Source: an uncultured Oscillospiraceae bacterium
GTDB taxonomy: Bacteria; Bacillota; Clostridia; Oscillospirales; Oscillospiraceae
Reading direction: 5' to 3'
Assembly: GCA_948616425.1 (NCBI GenBank)
Contig: CAPGBJ010000066.1
Coordinates: 1 to 64,000 of the forward strand
Length of the DNA: 64,000 nt
The translations under genes were made by a program, and so were the position numbers. Positions within the stretch are counted from its first letter, which is position 1. The number at the start of each line of letters is the position of its first letter. The notes beneath the pieces were generated by a model. The model was not told where the DNA came from and did no database searches. It worked only from the letters and a program-made list of their open reading frames with translations. Below are positions 27,247 through 35,633 of the stretch, piece by piece.

Positions 27247-29163
27247 ATGGCCCGACGTGAAGCGCCCTCCCGCCGGAGGGTTGGACAAAAACAAAATACC
27301 TTTTTTGGCGGGGCGGCCATTCTGGCGGCGGGTATCTTAGTGGTCAAGCTGATCGGTATGTTTTACAAGATCCCTCTGGTCAATATTATCGGGGCCCAGG
27401 GGAATACCGATTTTACCAACGCCTACAATATCTACGCGGTCCTGCTGTCCATCTCCACCGCAGGGCTGCCGGTGGCGGTGTCCAAGCTGGTCAGCGAGGC
27501 CAACGCCCAGGGGCGGCGCTGTCAGGTCCGGCGCACCTTTCAGCTCTCTCTCATCATGTTCCTGGCGCTGGGCGCGGTGTCTTTTCTGGTGATGTTCTTT
27601 CAGGCGGACGCCCTGGCCGGTATGATGCACGACACCAAGGCCGCCCCCGGTATCCAGGCCCTGGCCCCGGCCGTGGTGTGCGTGGGCTGTCTGGCCGCCC
27701 TAAGGGGATACAGCCAGGGGCACTTGAACATGACCCCGACCTCCGTGTCTCAAATCATCGAGGCGCTGTGCAAATTGGTCATCGGACTGTCTCTGGCCTG
27801 GTGGCTCATCTCGGCGGGACAGCCCCCGGAGGTGGCCGCCGCCGGCGCCATCACCGGGGTGACGGTGGGCACCGTGGCCGCGCTGGTCTATATGGTGATC
27901 GACTATATGGTGGCCCGGACCCGGGAACCGCGCCTGGCCCGGGATGTGCCCGACCGCGCGGGGGACATTGTCAGGGACATCCTGCGCATCGCCATCCCCA
28001 TCACCTTGAGCTCCTCCATGGTGGGCATTGTGACAGTAATTGACTCCTCCCTGGTCCAGGGCCAGCTGCAGCGGGTGCTGCTGGAGGACCCCGCCTGTTG
28101 GGCCCTCTACACCGATTTTGTGGACTTCGCCCCCCTGGAAAGGGCGGTTGCCGCCTGGAAGGAGGGGCTGGAAGCCGGGGCCCCCGCCACCATGGCCGCC
28201 CTGACCGCCCAGGTGGACGGGCAGCTGGCGGTCCAGCCCGCGGCCCAGGAGCTCTACACCCTGTTGGAGTCGATCAGCCGTGCGCTGTACGGCAACTACG
28301 GCGGCGCGCTGAACATCTATAACCTGCCGATCTCCTTGATGGCGGCCATCACCGCCTCGGTGATCCCCGCGGTCTCCGGGGCCCTGGCCCGCCGGGACCG
28401 CCGGGGGGCCGCCCGGGTATCCGGCTCCGCCCTGCGGATCACTGCGCTGCTGGTTTGCCCCATGGGGGTGGGATTGTTCGTCATGGGCAAGCCCATCATG
28501 GGGCTGCTCTACCCTGCCCTGGAGCAGGAGGTCGCCGGTCCCCTGCTGTCTACCCTGGGGCTGGCCACCACCTTTGTGTGCATGATGATGGTGTGTAATT
28601 CCGTGTTGCAGGCCCACGGTTTCGTCAACCTGCCTGTGCTGGTCATGGTGCTGGGCGGCGGCGTCAAGATCTTTGCAAACTACCATGTGGTGGCCATGCC
28701 CAAGGTGGGGATCTACGGCGCCCCCGTGGGTAATATTCTGTGCTTCAGCTTGTGTCTGCTGCTGGATCTGGTGCTGATTTCCCGGGTGATCCCCCGCCGC
28801 CCCCGATATCTGGATGTCTTTGCCAAGCCGGCGGCGGCCTCCGCCGTGATGGGTGCGGGGGCCTGGGCGGTGTACGGTCTGAGCGCAAAGCTATTCTTGT
28901 CCCTGGGTGAGGGAAGCCTAAATGCCGCGCTCTCCTCCGGCGGAACGCCCGGGGGGCTGGGCGGGAGGCTGTGCGCCATTGACCAGGCGGCGCAGCAGGT
29001 GCTGGGGCTGAGCCGGGTGGGCAGCGCCCTGGCCACACTGGGGGCCATTGGCGTCGCTGTGGTGATCTACTTGGTTTTGGTCGTTGTTTTGCGGGCCATC
29101 ACCCGAGAGGATCTGTCTCTGATGCCCAAGGGGGAGCGGATTGCCAGACTGCTGGGGCTGTAA
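27247..29163 (+). CDS. SpoVB/YabM-like lipid flippase (MOP superfamily)
   Basis: 638 residues with about 14 membrane helices of the polysaccharide-biosynthesis/MurJ-SpoVB family, which flips lipid-linked cell-wall or spore-cortex precursors. GILVVKLIGMFYKIPLVNIIG and STAGLPVAVSKLVSEA are the family's N-terminal signatures. Extra loops of about 70 residues (near 285-350) and a long C-terminal stretch make it larger than Bacillus SpoVB (about 520). The gene order flippase-mazG-(hup)-rqcP matches Bacillus yabM-yabN-yabO, so yabM is the closest positional match. Confidence 0.88.
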   Translation: MARREAPSRRRVGQKQNTFFGGAAILAAGILVVKLIGMFYKIPLVNIIGAQGNTDFTNAYNIYAVLLSISTAGLPVAVSKLVSEANAQGRRCQVRRTFQLSLIMFLALGAVSFLVMFFQADALAGMMHDTKAAPGIQALAPAVVCVGCLAALRGYSQGHLNMTPTSVSQIIEALCKLVIGLSLAWWLISAGQPPEVAAAGAITGVTVGTVAALVYMVIDYMVARTREPRLARDVPDRAGDIVRDILRIAIPITLSSSMVGIVTVIDSSLVQGQLQRVLLEDPACWALYTDFVDFAPLERAVAAWKEGLEAGAPATMAALTAQVDGQLAVQPAAQELYTLLESISRALYGNYGGALNIYNLPISLMAAITASVIPAVSGALARRDRRGAARVSGSALRITALLVCPMGVGLFVMGKPIMGLLYPALEQEVAGPLLSTLGLATTFVCMMMVCNSVLQAHGFVNLPVLVMVLGGGVKIFANYHVVAMPKVGIYGAPVGNILCFSLCLLLDLVLISRVIPRRPRYLDVFAKPAAASAVMGAGAWAVYGLSAKLFLSLGEGSLNAALSSGGTPGGLGGRLCAIDQAAQQVLGLSRVGSALATLGAIGVAVVIYLVLVVVLRAITREDLSLMPKGERIARLLGL

Positions 29164-29264
29164 CAATATTTTCCAGAATATGGGGTATATTAGGAAACAG
29201 AGAGAGAAAATTTTTTCTGTCAAGGCAAAAAGATGAGAAAAAGACTTGATAAGGGAGATAAATT

Positions 29265-30059
29265 GTGGTAAATTCTCAAATGGCGGAAAACTATACCGTG
29301 AAAGACCTGCTGAATATCATGGCGCGGCTGCGCGCCCCGGACGGCTGCCCCTGGGATCAGGTCCAGACCCACCAGTCCATCCGCGCCAATATGCTGGAGG
29401 AGGCGTATGAGGCTGCGGACGCCATCGACCGCGTGGACATGGACAACCTGAGGGAGGAGCTGGGCGACGTACTGCTCCAGGTGGTCTTTCACGCCCGCAT
29501 AGCCCAGGAGTCGGGTGGGTTTACCTTTGACGACGTGGTGGATGGGATCTGTAAGAAATTGATCTACCGTCACCCCCATGTCTTCGGGACGGCGGAGGCC
29601 TCAGACCCGGAGGGGGCGCTGTCCGCCTGGGACGCCCAAAAGCGGACGGAGAAGGGGCAGAGGACCACCGGCGACGCCCTAGACGGCGTGGCCCGGGCGC
29701 TGCCCGCCCTGACCAGGGCCGCTAAGCTCCAGAGTAAGGCGGCCAAGGTAGGGTTCGACTGGGAGGGCGTGGCGCCCGCGCTGGACAAGCTGTCTGAGGA
29801 GTTGGAGGAGCTGAAGACGGCCGTCCAGGAGAACTCCAATGTGGAGGAGGAACTGGGCGATCTGCTCTTTGCGGCCGTCAAGGTGGGCCATTTTGCCGGC
29901 GTGGATGGGGAGGCCTCCCTTCAGGGGACCTGCGAGAAGTTCATCCGCCGCTTCCGGCGGGTAGAGGCCTTGGCTGACAGGCCGCTGCAGGCCTTGGACG
30001 TGCCGGCGCTGGAGGCCCTTTGGCAGCGGGCCAAGGAGGACGAGGCCCGCTTAACTTGA
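29265..30059 (+). CDS. mazG: Nucleoside triphosphate pyrophosphohydrolase MazG
   Basis: Hydrolyses NTPs/dNTPs to monophosphates, a house-cleaning enzyme. 264 residues with two tandem MazG domains: the first with LRAPDGCPWDQVQTHQSIRANMLEEAYEAADAI and EELGDVLLQVVFHA (metal-binding Glu and Asp), the second with NVEEELGDLLFAAVKVGHF. It lacks the N-terminal methylase domain of Bacillus YabN. GTG start with AAGGGAG seven bases upstream. Confidence 0.94.
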   Translation: MVNSQMAENYTVKDLLNIMARLRAPDGCPWDQVQTHQSIRANMLEEAYEAADAIDRVDMDNLREELGDVLLQVVFHARIAQESGGFTFDDVVDGICKKLIYRHPHVFGTAEASDPEGALSAWDAQKRTEKGQRTTGDALDGVARALPALTRAAKLQSKAAKVGFDWEGVAPALDKLSEELEELKTAVQENSNVEEELGDLLFAAVKVGHFAGVDGEASLQGTCEKFIRRFRRVEALADRPLQALDVPALEALWQRAKEDEARLT

Positions 30060-30088
30060 CTTGGAGGCCCAGCATTCGGGCTTTTAAG

Positions 30089-30094
30089 TATAAT
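30089..30094 (+). promoter_or_regulatory. hup: Possible -10 box of hup
   Basis: A perfect TATAAT lies 52 bp before the HU start codon. A TTGACT occurs 27 bp further upstream, too far for a normal spacer, and no better -35 was seen. HU genes are usually strongly expressed, so a separate promoter is plausible. Confidence 0.4.
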
Positions 30095-30145
30095 ATCGGC
30101 AGCTGGACATTTTGCTGCCAGAAACAATGCACAGGAGGAGAAAAC

Positions 30146-30421
30146 ATGAACAAGACCGAACTGATTGCGGCGGTGGCCGAGCAGGCTGAGCTGTCCAAGA
30201 AGGACGCCGAGTCCGCCGTGACTGCTGCCATTGACGTGATTACCGAGTCCCTGCGCAGGGGGGAGAAGGTCCAGCTGGTGGGCTTTGGCTCCTTTGAGGT
30301 GAAGACCCGGGCTGAGCGCATGGGCCGCAACCCCCAGACCAAAGAACCCATTCCCATTCCCGCCTCCAAGGCCCCGGTGTTCAAGGCTGGCAAGGCGCTG
30401 AAGGACGCGGTTGCCCGGTAA
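30146..30421 (+). CDS. hup: DNA-binding protein HU
   Basis: Nucleoid-compacting, DNA-bending dimer. 91 residues with MNKTELIAAVAEQAELSKKDAE, GFGSFEVKTRAERMGRNPQT (the intercalating arm) and PVFKAGKALKDAV. All are typical of HU rather than IHF. AGGAGGAG precedes the ATG. In many Clostridia HU stands between mazG and rqcP, as here. Confidence 0.97.
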   Translation: MNKTELIAAVAEQAELSKKDAESAVTAAIDVITESLRRGEKVQLVGFGSFEVKTRAERMGRNPQTKEPIPIPASKAPVFKAGKALKDAVAR

Positions 30422-30442
30422 TTGAATTGATGATGCGCAAGG

Positions 30443-30478
30443 AAGAGGGGGCGCCGCGGGGCGGCGCCTCTTCGTTTT
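30443..30478 (+). terminator. Intrinsic terminator after hup
   Basis: GAAGAGG and GCGCCGC pair with GCGGCGCCTCTTC across a GGG loop (two extra G on the left arm), followed by GTTTTTC. It may partly separate hup from rqcP, 30 bp downstream. Confidence 0.75.
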
Positions 30479-30506
30479 TCAAAGAGTGAGGAAAGGAGAC
30501 CACCGA

Positions 30507-30749
30507 ATGAGGCTGGACAAATGGTTAAAAGTGTCTCGGCTGATCAAGCGGCGCACTGTGGCCAACGAGGCCTGCGACAACGCCCGGGTCTGCGCCAACG
30601 GCCGGCCTGTGAAGGCCAGCTACGACGTGAAAGTGGGCGACCGACTGGAGTTGAGGTTTGGGGCCAATACCGTGAAGGTAGAGGTGCTGGTGGTGGCGGA
30701 CAACGTGGGCAAGGCGGACGCCGCCGCCATGTATAAGGAGATTTTGTGA
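30507..30749 (+). CDS. rqcP: RqcP/YabO, S4-domain ribosome quality control factor
   Basis: 80-residue S4 RNA-binding protein that stabilises tRNA on the 50S subunit during RqcH-driven alanine tailing of stalled nascent chains. The S4 fold fills the protein: MRLDKWLKVSRLIKRRTVANEACDNARV, then VKASYDVKVGDRLELRFG. AAAGGAG is eight bases before the ATG. Its stop overlaps the next start as GTGA. Confidence 0.93.
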   Translation: MRLDKWLKVSRLIKRRTVANEACDNARVCANGRPVKASYDVKVGDRLELRFGANTVKVEVLVVADNVGKADAAAMYKEIL

Positions 30750-31780
30750 GGAAGCGAATTGCGTGTGCCCTGCTGGTGTGCGCCGCCCTCCTGTCAGGCT
30801 GCAAGCGGGCGGCGGAACCGGTGAAGTTCACCACCTTTGCCATGGATACGGTGATGGATATCACCCTCTACGGCCAGGACAGTGACAAAACTGCGGCGGT
30901 ATACGAGACTTTGACCGCCCAGATCAGCGCGCTGGACAGCGCGCTGTCCGTCACCGGAGAGGACAGTGACATTGCCCGAATCAACCGGGGGTCGGGGGCG
31001 CCGGTGGAGGTGGCCCCTGGGACCGCCCAGCTGCTGTCCCAGGCATTGGAGCTGTGCCGGGTGACGGAGGGGGCCCTGGATATCACCGCCTACCCGGCGG
31101 TGAAGGCCTGGGGCTTCACCGTTGGGGAACACCGGGTGCCCTCGAAGGAGGAGCTGGCGGCGCTGGCCGCGGACATCGACTATGCCGCCGTCCAGCTGGA
31201 GGGGGACGCGGTTGCCCTCCCTGACGGCATGGAACTGGACCTGGGGGCGGTGGCCAAGGGCTGCGCCGGGGATATTCTGGCCCGAGAGGTCCGGGACAGC
31301 GACATCTCCTCCGCCCTGCTGGACCTGGGCCAGAGCACGATTGTGGCGGTAGGCGCGAAACCGGGGGGCCAGCCCTGGCGCATCGGGGTGGTGGACCCGG
31401 CCCAGCCGGGGACCTACTTCGCCGTGGTGGAGCTGGAGGACATGGCCATGGGCACTTCCGGGGGCTATCAGCGGTATTTTGAGCAGGATGGAGCCATATA
31501 CTGGCACATCCTGGACCCCAGAACTGCCGCGCCCGCCCGGGCTGGACTGGCCTCGGTGACGGTGGTGTCCCCCTCCGCCCTGGTGTGCGACGGTCTGTCC
31601 ACCGCCCTGTTCGTTATGGGGCTGGACGAGGGCGCCCAATTCTGGCGGGACCACCCTGAGTTGGAATTCGAGGCCATTTTTGTGGCGGAGAACGGAGAGA
31701 TTTACTGTACCGCCGGGCTGGAGGGCCGCTTTTCCCTGGCGGAGGGATACGAGGCACGGGAGGTAGTGGTGTTGGAATGA
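30746..31780 (+). CDS. apbE: FAD:protein FMN transferase (ApbE family lipoprotein)
   Basis: Attaches FMN covalently to Thr/Ser of membrane redox proteins such as RnfG/NqrC-type domains. 344 residues. The signal ends in lipobox LLSGC, so it acts outside the membrane. Family motifs: FAMDTVMDITLYG, DITAYPAVKAWGF, ELDLGAVAKG, the TSGGYQRYF loop and HILDPRT (metal and FAD site). GTG start overlaps rqcP. Its FMN acceptor is not in the window. Confidence 0.93.
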   Translation: MRKRIACALLVCAALLSGCKRAAEPVKFTTFAMDTVMDITLYGQDSDKTAAVYETLTAQISALDSALSVTGEDSDIARINRGSGAPVEVAPGTAQLLSQALELCRVTEGALDITAYPAVKAWGFTVGEHRVPSKEELAALAADIDYAAVQLEGDAVALPDGMELDLGAVAKGCAGDILAREVRDSDISSALLDLGQSTIVAVGAKPGGQPWRIGVVDPAQPGTYFAVVELEDMAMGTSGGYQRYFEQDGAIYWHILDPRTAAPARAGLASVTVVSPSALVCDGLSTALFVMGLDEGAQFWRDHPELEFEAIFVAENGEIYCTAGLEGRFSLAEGYEAREVVVLE

Positions 31781-32145
31781 GGACCAAGGCGATGTTATTC
31801 CTGCTGCTGGCGGCTGTGGCTCTCTCCGTGGCCGCCCTTCTGTTCCGAGACACGGGTCTCCCCTCCCCTGCTGTCCGCGTCACCCGGGACGGAGTCCTGC
31901 TGGAGGAAATCGACCTGAGCCAATTGGACCAGCCGCGCACCCTCACCTTGGAGGATGAGCGGGGGAGCAACACGCTGCAGGTGGAGCGGGGCCGTGTCCG
32001 GGTGTCGGCCGCCGACTGCCCCGATCAAGTCTGCGTCAATCAGGGCTGGATTTCCGATGGCGCTGTCCCCATTGTCTGCCTGCCGCACAGGCTGATGGTT
32101 GAGATTGTGGGGGGCGGAGGTGAGCTGGATGGCGGGGCCGGCTAA
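31777..32145 (+). CDS. NusG domain II-containing membrane-anchored protein
   Basis: 122 residues. An N-terminal membrane anchor (about 5-23) precedes an extracytoplasmic NusG_II domain: a DGVLLEEIDLSQ strand, then DCPDQVCVNQGWI and VCLPHRLMVEI, with the conserved cysteines C-x4-C and a third Cys. These proteins recur beside apbE and Gx-transporter genes in anaerobic Firmicutes, and are thought to serve membrane electron transfer. ATGA overlap with apbE indicates translational coupling. Confidence 0.85.
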   Translation: MRTKAMLFLLLAAVALSVAALLFRDTGLPSPAVRVTRDGVLLEEIDLSQLDQPRTLTLEDERGSNTLQVERGRVRVSAADCPDQVCVNQGWISDGAVPIVCLPHRLMVEIVGGGGELDGGAG

Positions 32146-32641
32146 AGGGGCGGGGCGGATCACCCGGCTGGCTCTGCTCACCGCCATTGCCCTGACCATC
32201 TTTATGGCGGAGGCCCAGATTCCCGCGCTGACCGCGGTGCCCGGCGTGAAACTGGGGCTGGCCAATATCGTCACCGTCTACGCGGTGTTTGCCCTGGGCC
32301 CGGGGGACGCCCTGCTGGTGCTGTCGGGACGGGTGTTTCTGGGGGCGGTATTCTCCGGCCAGATGATGACCCTCATCTACAGCGCGGCGGGGGGACTGCT
32401 GAGCTGGTGTATCCTGTGCCTTTTGCAAAAGCTGTTTACCCGGGAGCAGATCTGGCTGGTCAGCCCCGCGGCCGCAATTTTTCATAATATGGGGCAGCTG
32501 CTGGCCGCCGCCGCAGTCCTGCGCTCCTGGGCGGTGATGGCCTACCTCCCCTACCTCGTGATCGCTGCCGTCCTTGCCGGACTGTTTACCGGGGTGGCGG
32601 CCCAGGGGCTGCTGAGGCGGCTGGAGAGGTTGGGCAAATAG
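32129..32641 (+). CDS. Gx transporter family membrane protein (heptaprenyl diphosphate synthase component I-like)
   Basis: 170 residues with about five helices of the Hpre_diP_synt_I/Gx transporter family, related to ECF S-components. MAEAQIPALTAVPGVKLGLANIV and GGLLSWCILCLLQK are the recognisable segments. Similar genes lie beside apbE and FMN- or quinone-linked redox genes. Whether it imports a flavin/quinone precursor or supports prenyl synthesis is unknown. GGAGG is eight bases before the ATG and overlaps the end of the NusG-II gene. Confidence 0.82.
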   Translation: MAGPAKGAGRITRLALLTAIALTIFMAEAQIPALTAVPGVKLGLANIVTVYAVFALGPGDALLVLSGRVFLGAVFSGQMMTLIYSAAGGLLSWCILCLLQKLFTREQIWLVSPAAAIFHNMGQLLAAAAVLRSWAVMAYLPYLVIAAVLAGLFTGVAAQGLLRRLERLGK

Positions 32642-32695
32642 CGGCCCGCCCAGGCCGTGAAGGGCCCCCGCCTTGGCCCGCCAGGGCAATTGCCC

Positions 32696-32725
32696 TTGTC
32701 ATTCTGGCCGCTGGTGTGGTACAAT
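32696..32725 (+). promoter_or_regulatory. Promoter upstream of the LysE exporter gene
   Basis: TTGTCA (32696-32701), 18-base spacer and TACAAT (32720-32725) with an extended TGG just before it. Transcription would start near 32732, leaving a leader of about 160 bases. Confidence 0.65.
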
Positions 32726-32726
32726 G

Positions 32727-32879
32727 TCTCCCACAGGCGCGGGAGGAATCGCTCTGACATTTTTCGTGGAGCCATGTCCCCTGCCGCCGATTTACAGGGG
32801 ACAGCCTGGCGGTTCGGGGCAGAGAGAATGGACCAGCCGGTATGCCGCCCCCCGCCATTTGAGGCGGCGCCATGGGAGA
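32727..32879 (+). promoter_or_regulatory. Structured 5' leader of the LysE gene, possible riboswitch or attenuator
   Basis: TCTCCCA (32727-32733) can pair with TGGGAGA (32873-32879), closing a domain with two internal hairpins: TGTCCCCTG/CAGGGGACA (32775-32783 with 32795-32803) and GCCGCC/GGCGGC near 32854-32868. The closing strand lies right before AAGGAAG, the ribosome binding site. TCTCCC could instead pair with GGGAGG at 32741. No known riboswitch consensus was recognised. Confidence 0.45.
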
Positions 32880-32894
32880 AAGGAAGATGTTGTC

Positions 32895-33488
32895 GTGCCA
32901 ATTTCGCTGATTCCCAGCTTTTTGCTCTACTGCTTTGTGGGGGGCATCACCCCGGGCCCGGCCAATCTCTGTTCCCTGGGTGCGGCGCTGCGGTATGGCC
33001 GCGGACCCGCGCTGAGGCAGTGGCGGGGACTGTTCTGCGGCTTTTTTCTGGACGCCATGGGGGCGGTGGCCGTGACCTGGCTGCTGGGAGCAGCCCTGGA
33101 CCAGTATGTGGGGGCGCTGTCCTGGGTGGGGGCCGCCTACCTGCTGTGGATGGCCTGGCATATGGTCCGCTCCAGCGGCGCGGACGCGGACCACGACCCG
33201 GCGTCCCCCACGTTTCTCAACGGACTGCTGGTTCAGCTGACCAATGTGAAGGTAATCATCTTCTGCGTGACCGCTCTGAGCGGCTATGTGCTGCCCTACA
33301 CCCGGTCGCTGTGGGCCCTGCTGCCGGTGGGACTGTTTCTGCCCTTCACCGGTCCGGTGTGCAATCTGGTGTGGCTTTTTGCCGGGGCCTCTCTGCAAAA
33401 GCTCTTTTCCAGCCACCGCCGGGCGGTGGATATCGCCATGGCCCTCTCTCTGGTCCTGTGCGCGGCAAGCCTGGTGTGGCCGCACTGA
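32895..33488 (+). CDS. LysE/RhtB-family amino acid exporter
   Basis: 197 residues, about six helices. GGITPGPANLCSLGAALRYGR is the LysE/RhtB signature, followed by WLLGAALDQYVGALSWVGAAYLLWMAW and FLNGLLVQLTNVKVIIFCVTALSGYVLPYT (the NPK-like second repeat). Substrate is not readable; candidates are lysine, arginine, threonine or homoserine. No ATG fits the N-terminus; GTG at 32895 has AAGGAAG eight bases before it. The long structured leader suggests regulated expression. Confidence 0.88.
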   Translation: MPISLIPSFLLYCFVGGITPGPANLCSLGAALRYGRGPALRQWRGLFCGFFLDAMGAVAVTWLLGAALDQYVGALSWVGAAYLLWMAWHMVRSSGADADHDPASPTFLNGLLVQLTNVKVIIFCVTALSGYVLPYTRSLWALLPVGLFLPFTGPVCNLVWLFAGASLQKLFSSHRRAVDIAMALSLVLCAASLVWPH

Positions 33489-33496
33489 GGACAAGG

Positions 33497-33559
33497 GGGC
33501 GGATGTTATCCGTCCAGTTCCGAACCATCGGCCCTTTCGCGGGCGGATTATATCCGCTC
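33497..33559 (+). promoter_or_regulatory. Paired GGGCGGAT hairpins upstream of proA
   Basis: Two near-identical hairpins 44 bp apart: GGGCGGAT-GTT-ATCCGTCC (33497-33515) and GGGCGGAT-TAT-ATCCGCTC (33541-33559). The second ends 13 bases before the proA ribosome binding site. They may form a leader structure or a tandem operator. No known regulator motif was recognised. Confidence 0.45.
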
Positions 33560-33585
33560 CCATGTGGAAATTTGAGGTGACAACT

Positions 33586-34833
33586 ATGACAACACAGGAA
33601 CTGCTGCAAAAGGCAAAGACCGCCAAGGGGAGTATAGCCGCGGCGGACACCCAGACCAAAAACCGGGCGCTGCTGGCCATGGCTGACGCTCTGGAGGCGC
33701 ACTGTGAAGACATTTTGGCGGCCAACACACTGGACCTGGAGGGGGCGAGGGGAACCATCTCCGACGTGATGCTGGACCGCCTGGCGCTGAACCCGGAGCG
33801 CATCTCCGGCATGGCCGCGGGACTGCGGGAGGTGGCCGCCCTCCCCGACCCTGTAGGGGCTGTCCTCAGCCGGGTGGAGCGGCCCAATGGGCTGGTTATT
33901 GAGAAGACGGCGGTGCCCATGGGGGTCATCGCCATCATCTACGAGAGCCGGCCCAACGTCACCTCCGACGCCGCCGCGCTGGCGCTGAAGGCGGGGTCCG
34001 CCTGTGTGCTCCGGGGGGGCAAGGAGGCCCATCGCTCCGCCGCCGCCATTGTGACGGCGCTGAAGGAGGGGCTCGCCGCTGCCGACCTGTCCCCCGATGT
34101 CCTCCAGCTGGTGGAGGACACCTCCCGGGCCTCGGCCAACGAGCTGATGGCCGCCCGGGGACTGGTGGACCTGCTCATCCCCCGGGGCGGGGCGGGGCTC
34201 ATCCGGGCCTGTGTGGACAGCGCCGCCGTTCCCGTGCTGGAGACGGGGACCGGTATCTGCCACATCTATGTGGACAAATGGGCCAACCTGGATATGGCCC
34301 TGGACCTCATCGAAAATGCCAAGTGCTCCCGGCCCAGTGTGTGCAACGCCGCCGAAGTCTGTCTGGTCCACCGGGAGGTGGCCGGGGAGTTCCTGCCCAA
34401 GCTGAGGGACCGGCTGGAGCACAACCGGTTTGGCCACCCGGTGGAGCTGCGTCTGGACGCCGGCGCCGCCGCTGTCATCGCCGGCGTGCCCGCCGGACCG
34501 GAGGACTTCGACACCGAGTTTCTGGACTATATCCTGGCCGTCAAGGTGGTAGACGGCCTGGAGGCGGCCGTCGGCCATATCGCCGCCCACTCCACCGGCC
34601 ACTCGGAGGCCATTGTCACCGGCGACGAGCGGACCGCCCAGGCCTTTTTGCGCCAGGTGGACAGCGCCGCCGTCTACTGGAACGCCTCCACCCGCTTTAC
34701 CGACGGCGGGGAATTCGGCCTGGGCTGCGAAATGGGCATTTCCACTCAAAAGTTGCACGCAAGGGGACCTCTGGGCCTTAAAGAGCTGTGTTCCTTCAAA
34801 TTTGTGATAAAAGGTGCGGGACAGACCCGGTAA
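33586..34833 (+). CDS. proA: Gamma-glutamyl phosphate reductase
   Basis: Second step of proline synthesis: reduces glutamyl 5-phosphate to the semialdehyde with NADPH. 415 residues of the aldehyde dehydrogenase fold; MGVIAIIYESRPNVTSDAAALALKAGSACVLRGGKEA binds NADP, the catalytic Cys lies in NAKCSRPSVCNAAEVCLVH, and EFGLGCEMGISTQKLHARGPLGL is the signature end. GAGGTGA before ATG 33586 sets the start. The first and last pathway genes, proB and proC, lie 10 kb away on the other strand. Confidence 0.97.
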   Translation: MTTQELLQKAKTAKGSIAAADTQTKNRALLAMADALEAHCEDILAANTLDLEGARGTISDVMLDRLALNPERISGMAAGLREVAALPDPVGAVLSRVERPNGLVIEKTAVPMGVIAIIYESRPNVTSDAAALALKAGSACVLRGGKEAHRSAAAIVTALKEGLAAADLSPDVLQLVEDTSRASANELMAARGLVDLLIPRGGAGLIRACVDSAAVPVLETGTGICHIYVDKWANLDMALDLIENAKCSRPSVCNAAEVCLVHREVAGEFLPKLRDRLEHNRFGHPVELRLDAGAAAVIAGVPAGPEDFDTEFLDYILAVKVVDGLEAAVGHIAAHSTGHSEAIVTGDERTAQAFLRQVDSAAVYWNASTRFTDGGEFGLGCEMGISTQKLHARGPLGLKELCSFKFVIKGAGQTR

Positions 34834-34852
34834 AATTGTAAAAATTTCTCAG

Positions 34853-34881
34853 ATGACATTTTCCTGAAGATAGTGTATGAT
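34853..34881 (+). promoter_or_regulatory. Promoter of the HD-domain gene
   Basis: ATGACA (34853-34858), 17-base spacer and TATGAT (34876-34881), 59 bp before the start codon. Confidence 0.7.
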
Positions 34882-34940
34882 GGGGTCAGAATGAACTGCG
34901 CGGGGGACCCTCCGCGATCACGACGAAAGGACTGATTCCA

Positions 34941-35450
34941 ATGAGCTATTTAAGCCGTAAGCTGCGGGAGCGGGAGTTTATCGACCTGACCCGGGAGCTG
35001 CTGGACTCCGACCAGGTGCGGATGATGGGCCGGTGGAAGCACCACGGCCCGGTGACCACCCTGGACCACTCCCTGTTTGTGGCCTTCAGCACCTATCGGG
35101 TGGCCCGGATGCTCCATATGGATGTGCGCGCCGCCGTCCGGGGGGCGCTGCTTCACGACCTGTACCTCTACGACTCCAAGGACAAGTCCGCTCATCCGGG
35201 CAACCAGTGCTTCGACCACCCGCGTTTTGCCGCCCGGAACGCCGCCGCCCTGACCACCTTGACGCCCAAAGAAAAAAACATCATTCTCTCCCACATGTGG
35301 CCTCTGGGGGGCGCTCTGCCCCGGTCGCTGGAGGCGTGGATGGTAGATTTGGTAGACACCGTCTGCGCCGGGCTGGAGATATCCCGGATCTGCCGGCCCT
35401 CCCGTCTGCGGGAGCGGCTTGGCGTGCGCCCCATGCTGTCCGCTGTGTAA
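34941..35450 (+). CDS. HD-domain protein, putative phosphohydrolase
   Basis: 169 residues in one HD fold: LDHSLFVAFSTYRVARML supplies the first metal His, ALLHDLYLYD the His-Asp pair, ILSHMWPLGG and WMVDLVDTVCAGLE the later His and Asp. Members hydrolyse phosphate esters or nucleotides; the substrate is not known. A good AAAGGA-type site and its own promoter and terminator make it a single-gene unit. Confidence 0.85.
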   Translation: MSYLSRKLREREFIDLTRELLDSDQVRMMGRWKHHGPVTTLDHSLFVAFSTYRVARMLHMDVRAAVRGALLHDLYLYDSKDKSAHPGNQCFDHPRFAARNAAALTTLTPKEKNIILSHMWPLGGALPRSLEAWMVDLVDTVCAGLEISRICRPSRLRERLGVRPMLSAV

Positions 35451-35464
35451 ATAAAGACAAATGG

Positions 35465-35496
35465 CCGCCTGTCCCGGACTGGGATGGGCGGTTTTT
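35465..35496 (+). terminator. Intrinsic terminator after the HD gene
   Basis: CCGCCTGTCCC pairs with GGGATGGGCGG (one internal mismatch) around GGACT, then TTTTT. It starts 15 bp after the stop codon. Confidence 0.85.
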
Positions 35497-35564
35497 GCGG
35501 TTTTCCCAATTGTTTCGACTAAAATCGGTAGTTCTTGCCTTTATTTAAAAAAATTAATCAATAG

Positions 35565-35593
35565 TGGCAAAATGTAAAATTATATGTTATAAT
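35565..35593 (+). promoter_or_regulatory. Promoter of the glmU-type/prs/pth genes
   Basis: TATAAT at 35588-35593 with an extended TGT before it and a weak -35 TGGCAA 17 bases upstream (35565-35570); 40 bp before the start codon in an AT-rich stretch. Confidence 0.65.
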
Positions 35594-35633
35594 ACCTGGG
35601 AAGAAGAGAAACACCTCAGATAGGAGGAAGGTT

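Noticed and set aside
30056..30094. TTGACT and TATAAT as one hup promoter
   Set aside because: Spacer is 27 bases, too long for sigma-A; only the -10 is kept as a possibility.
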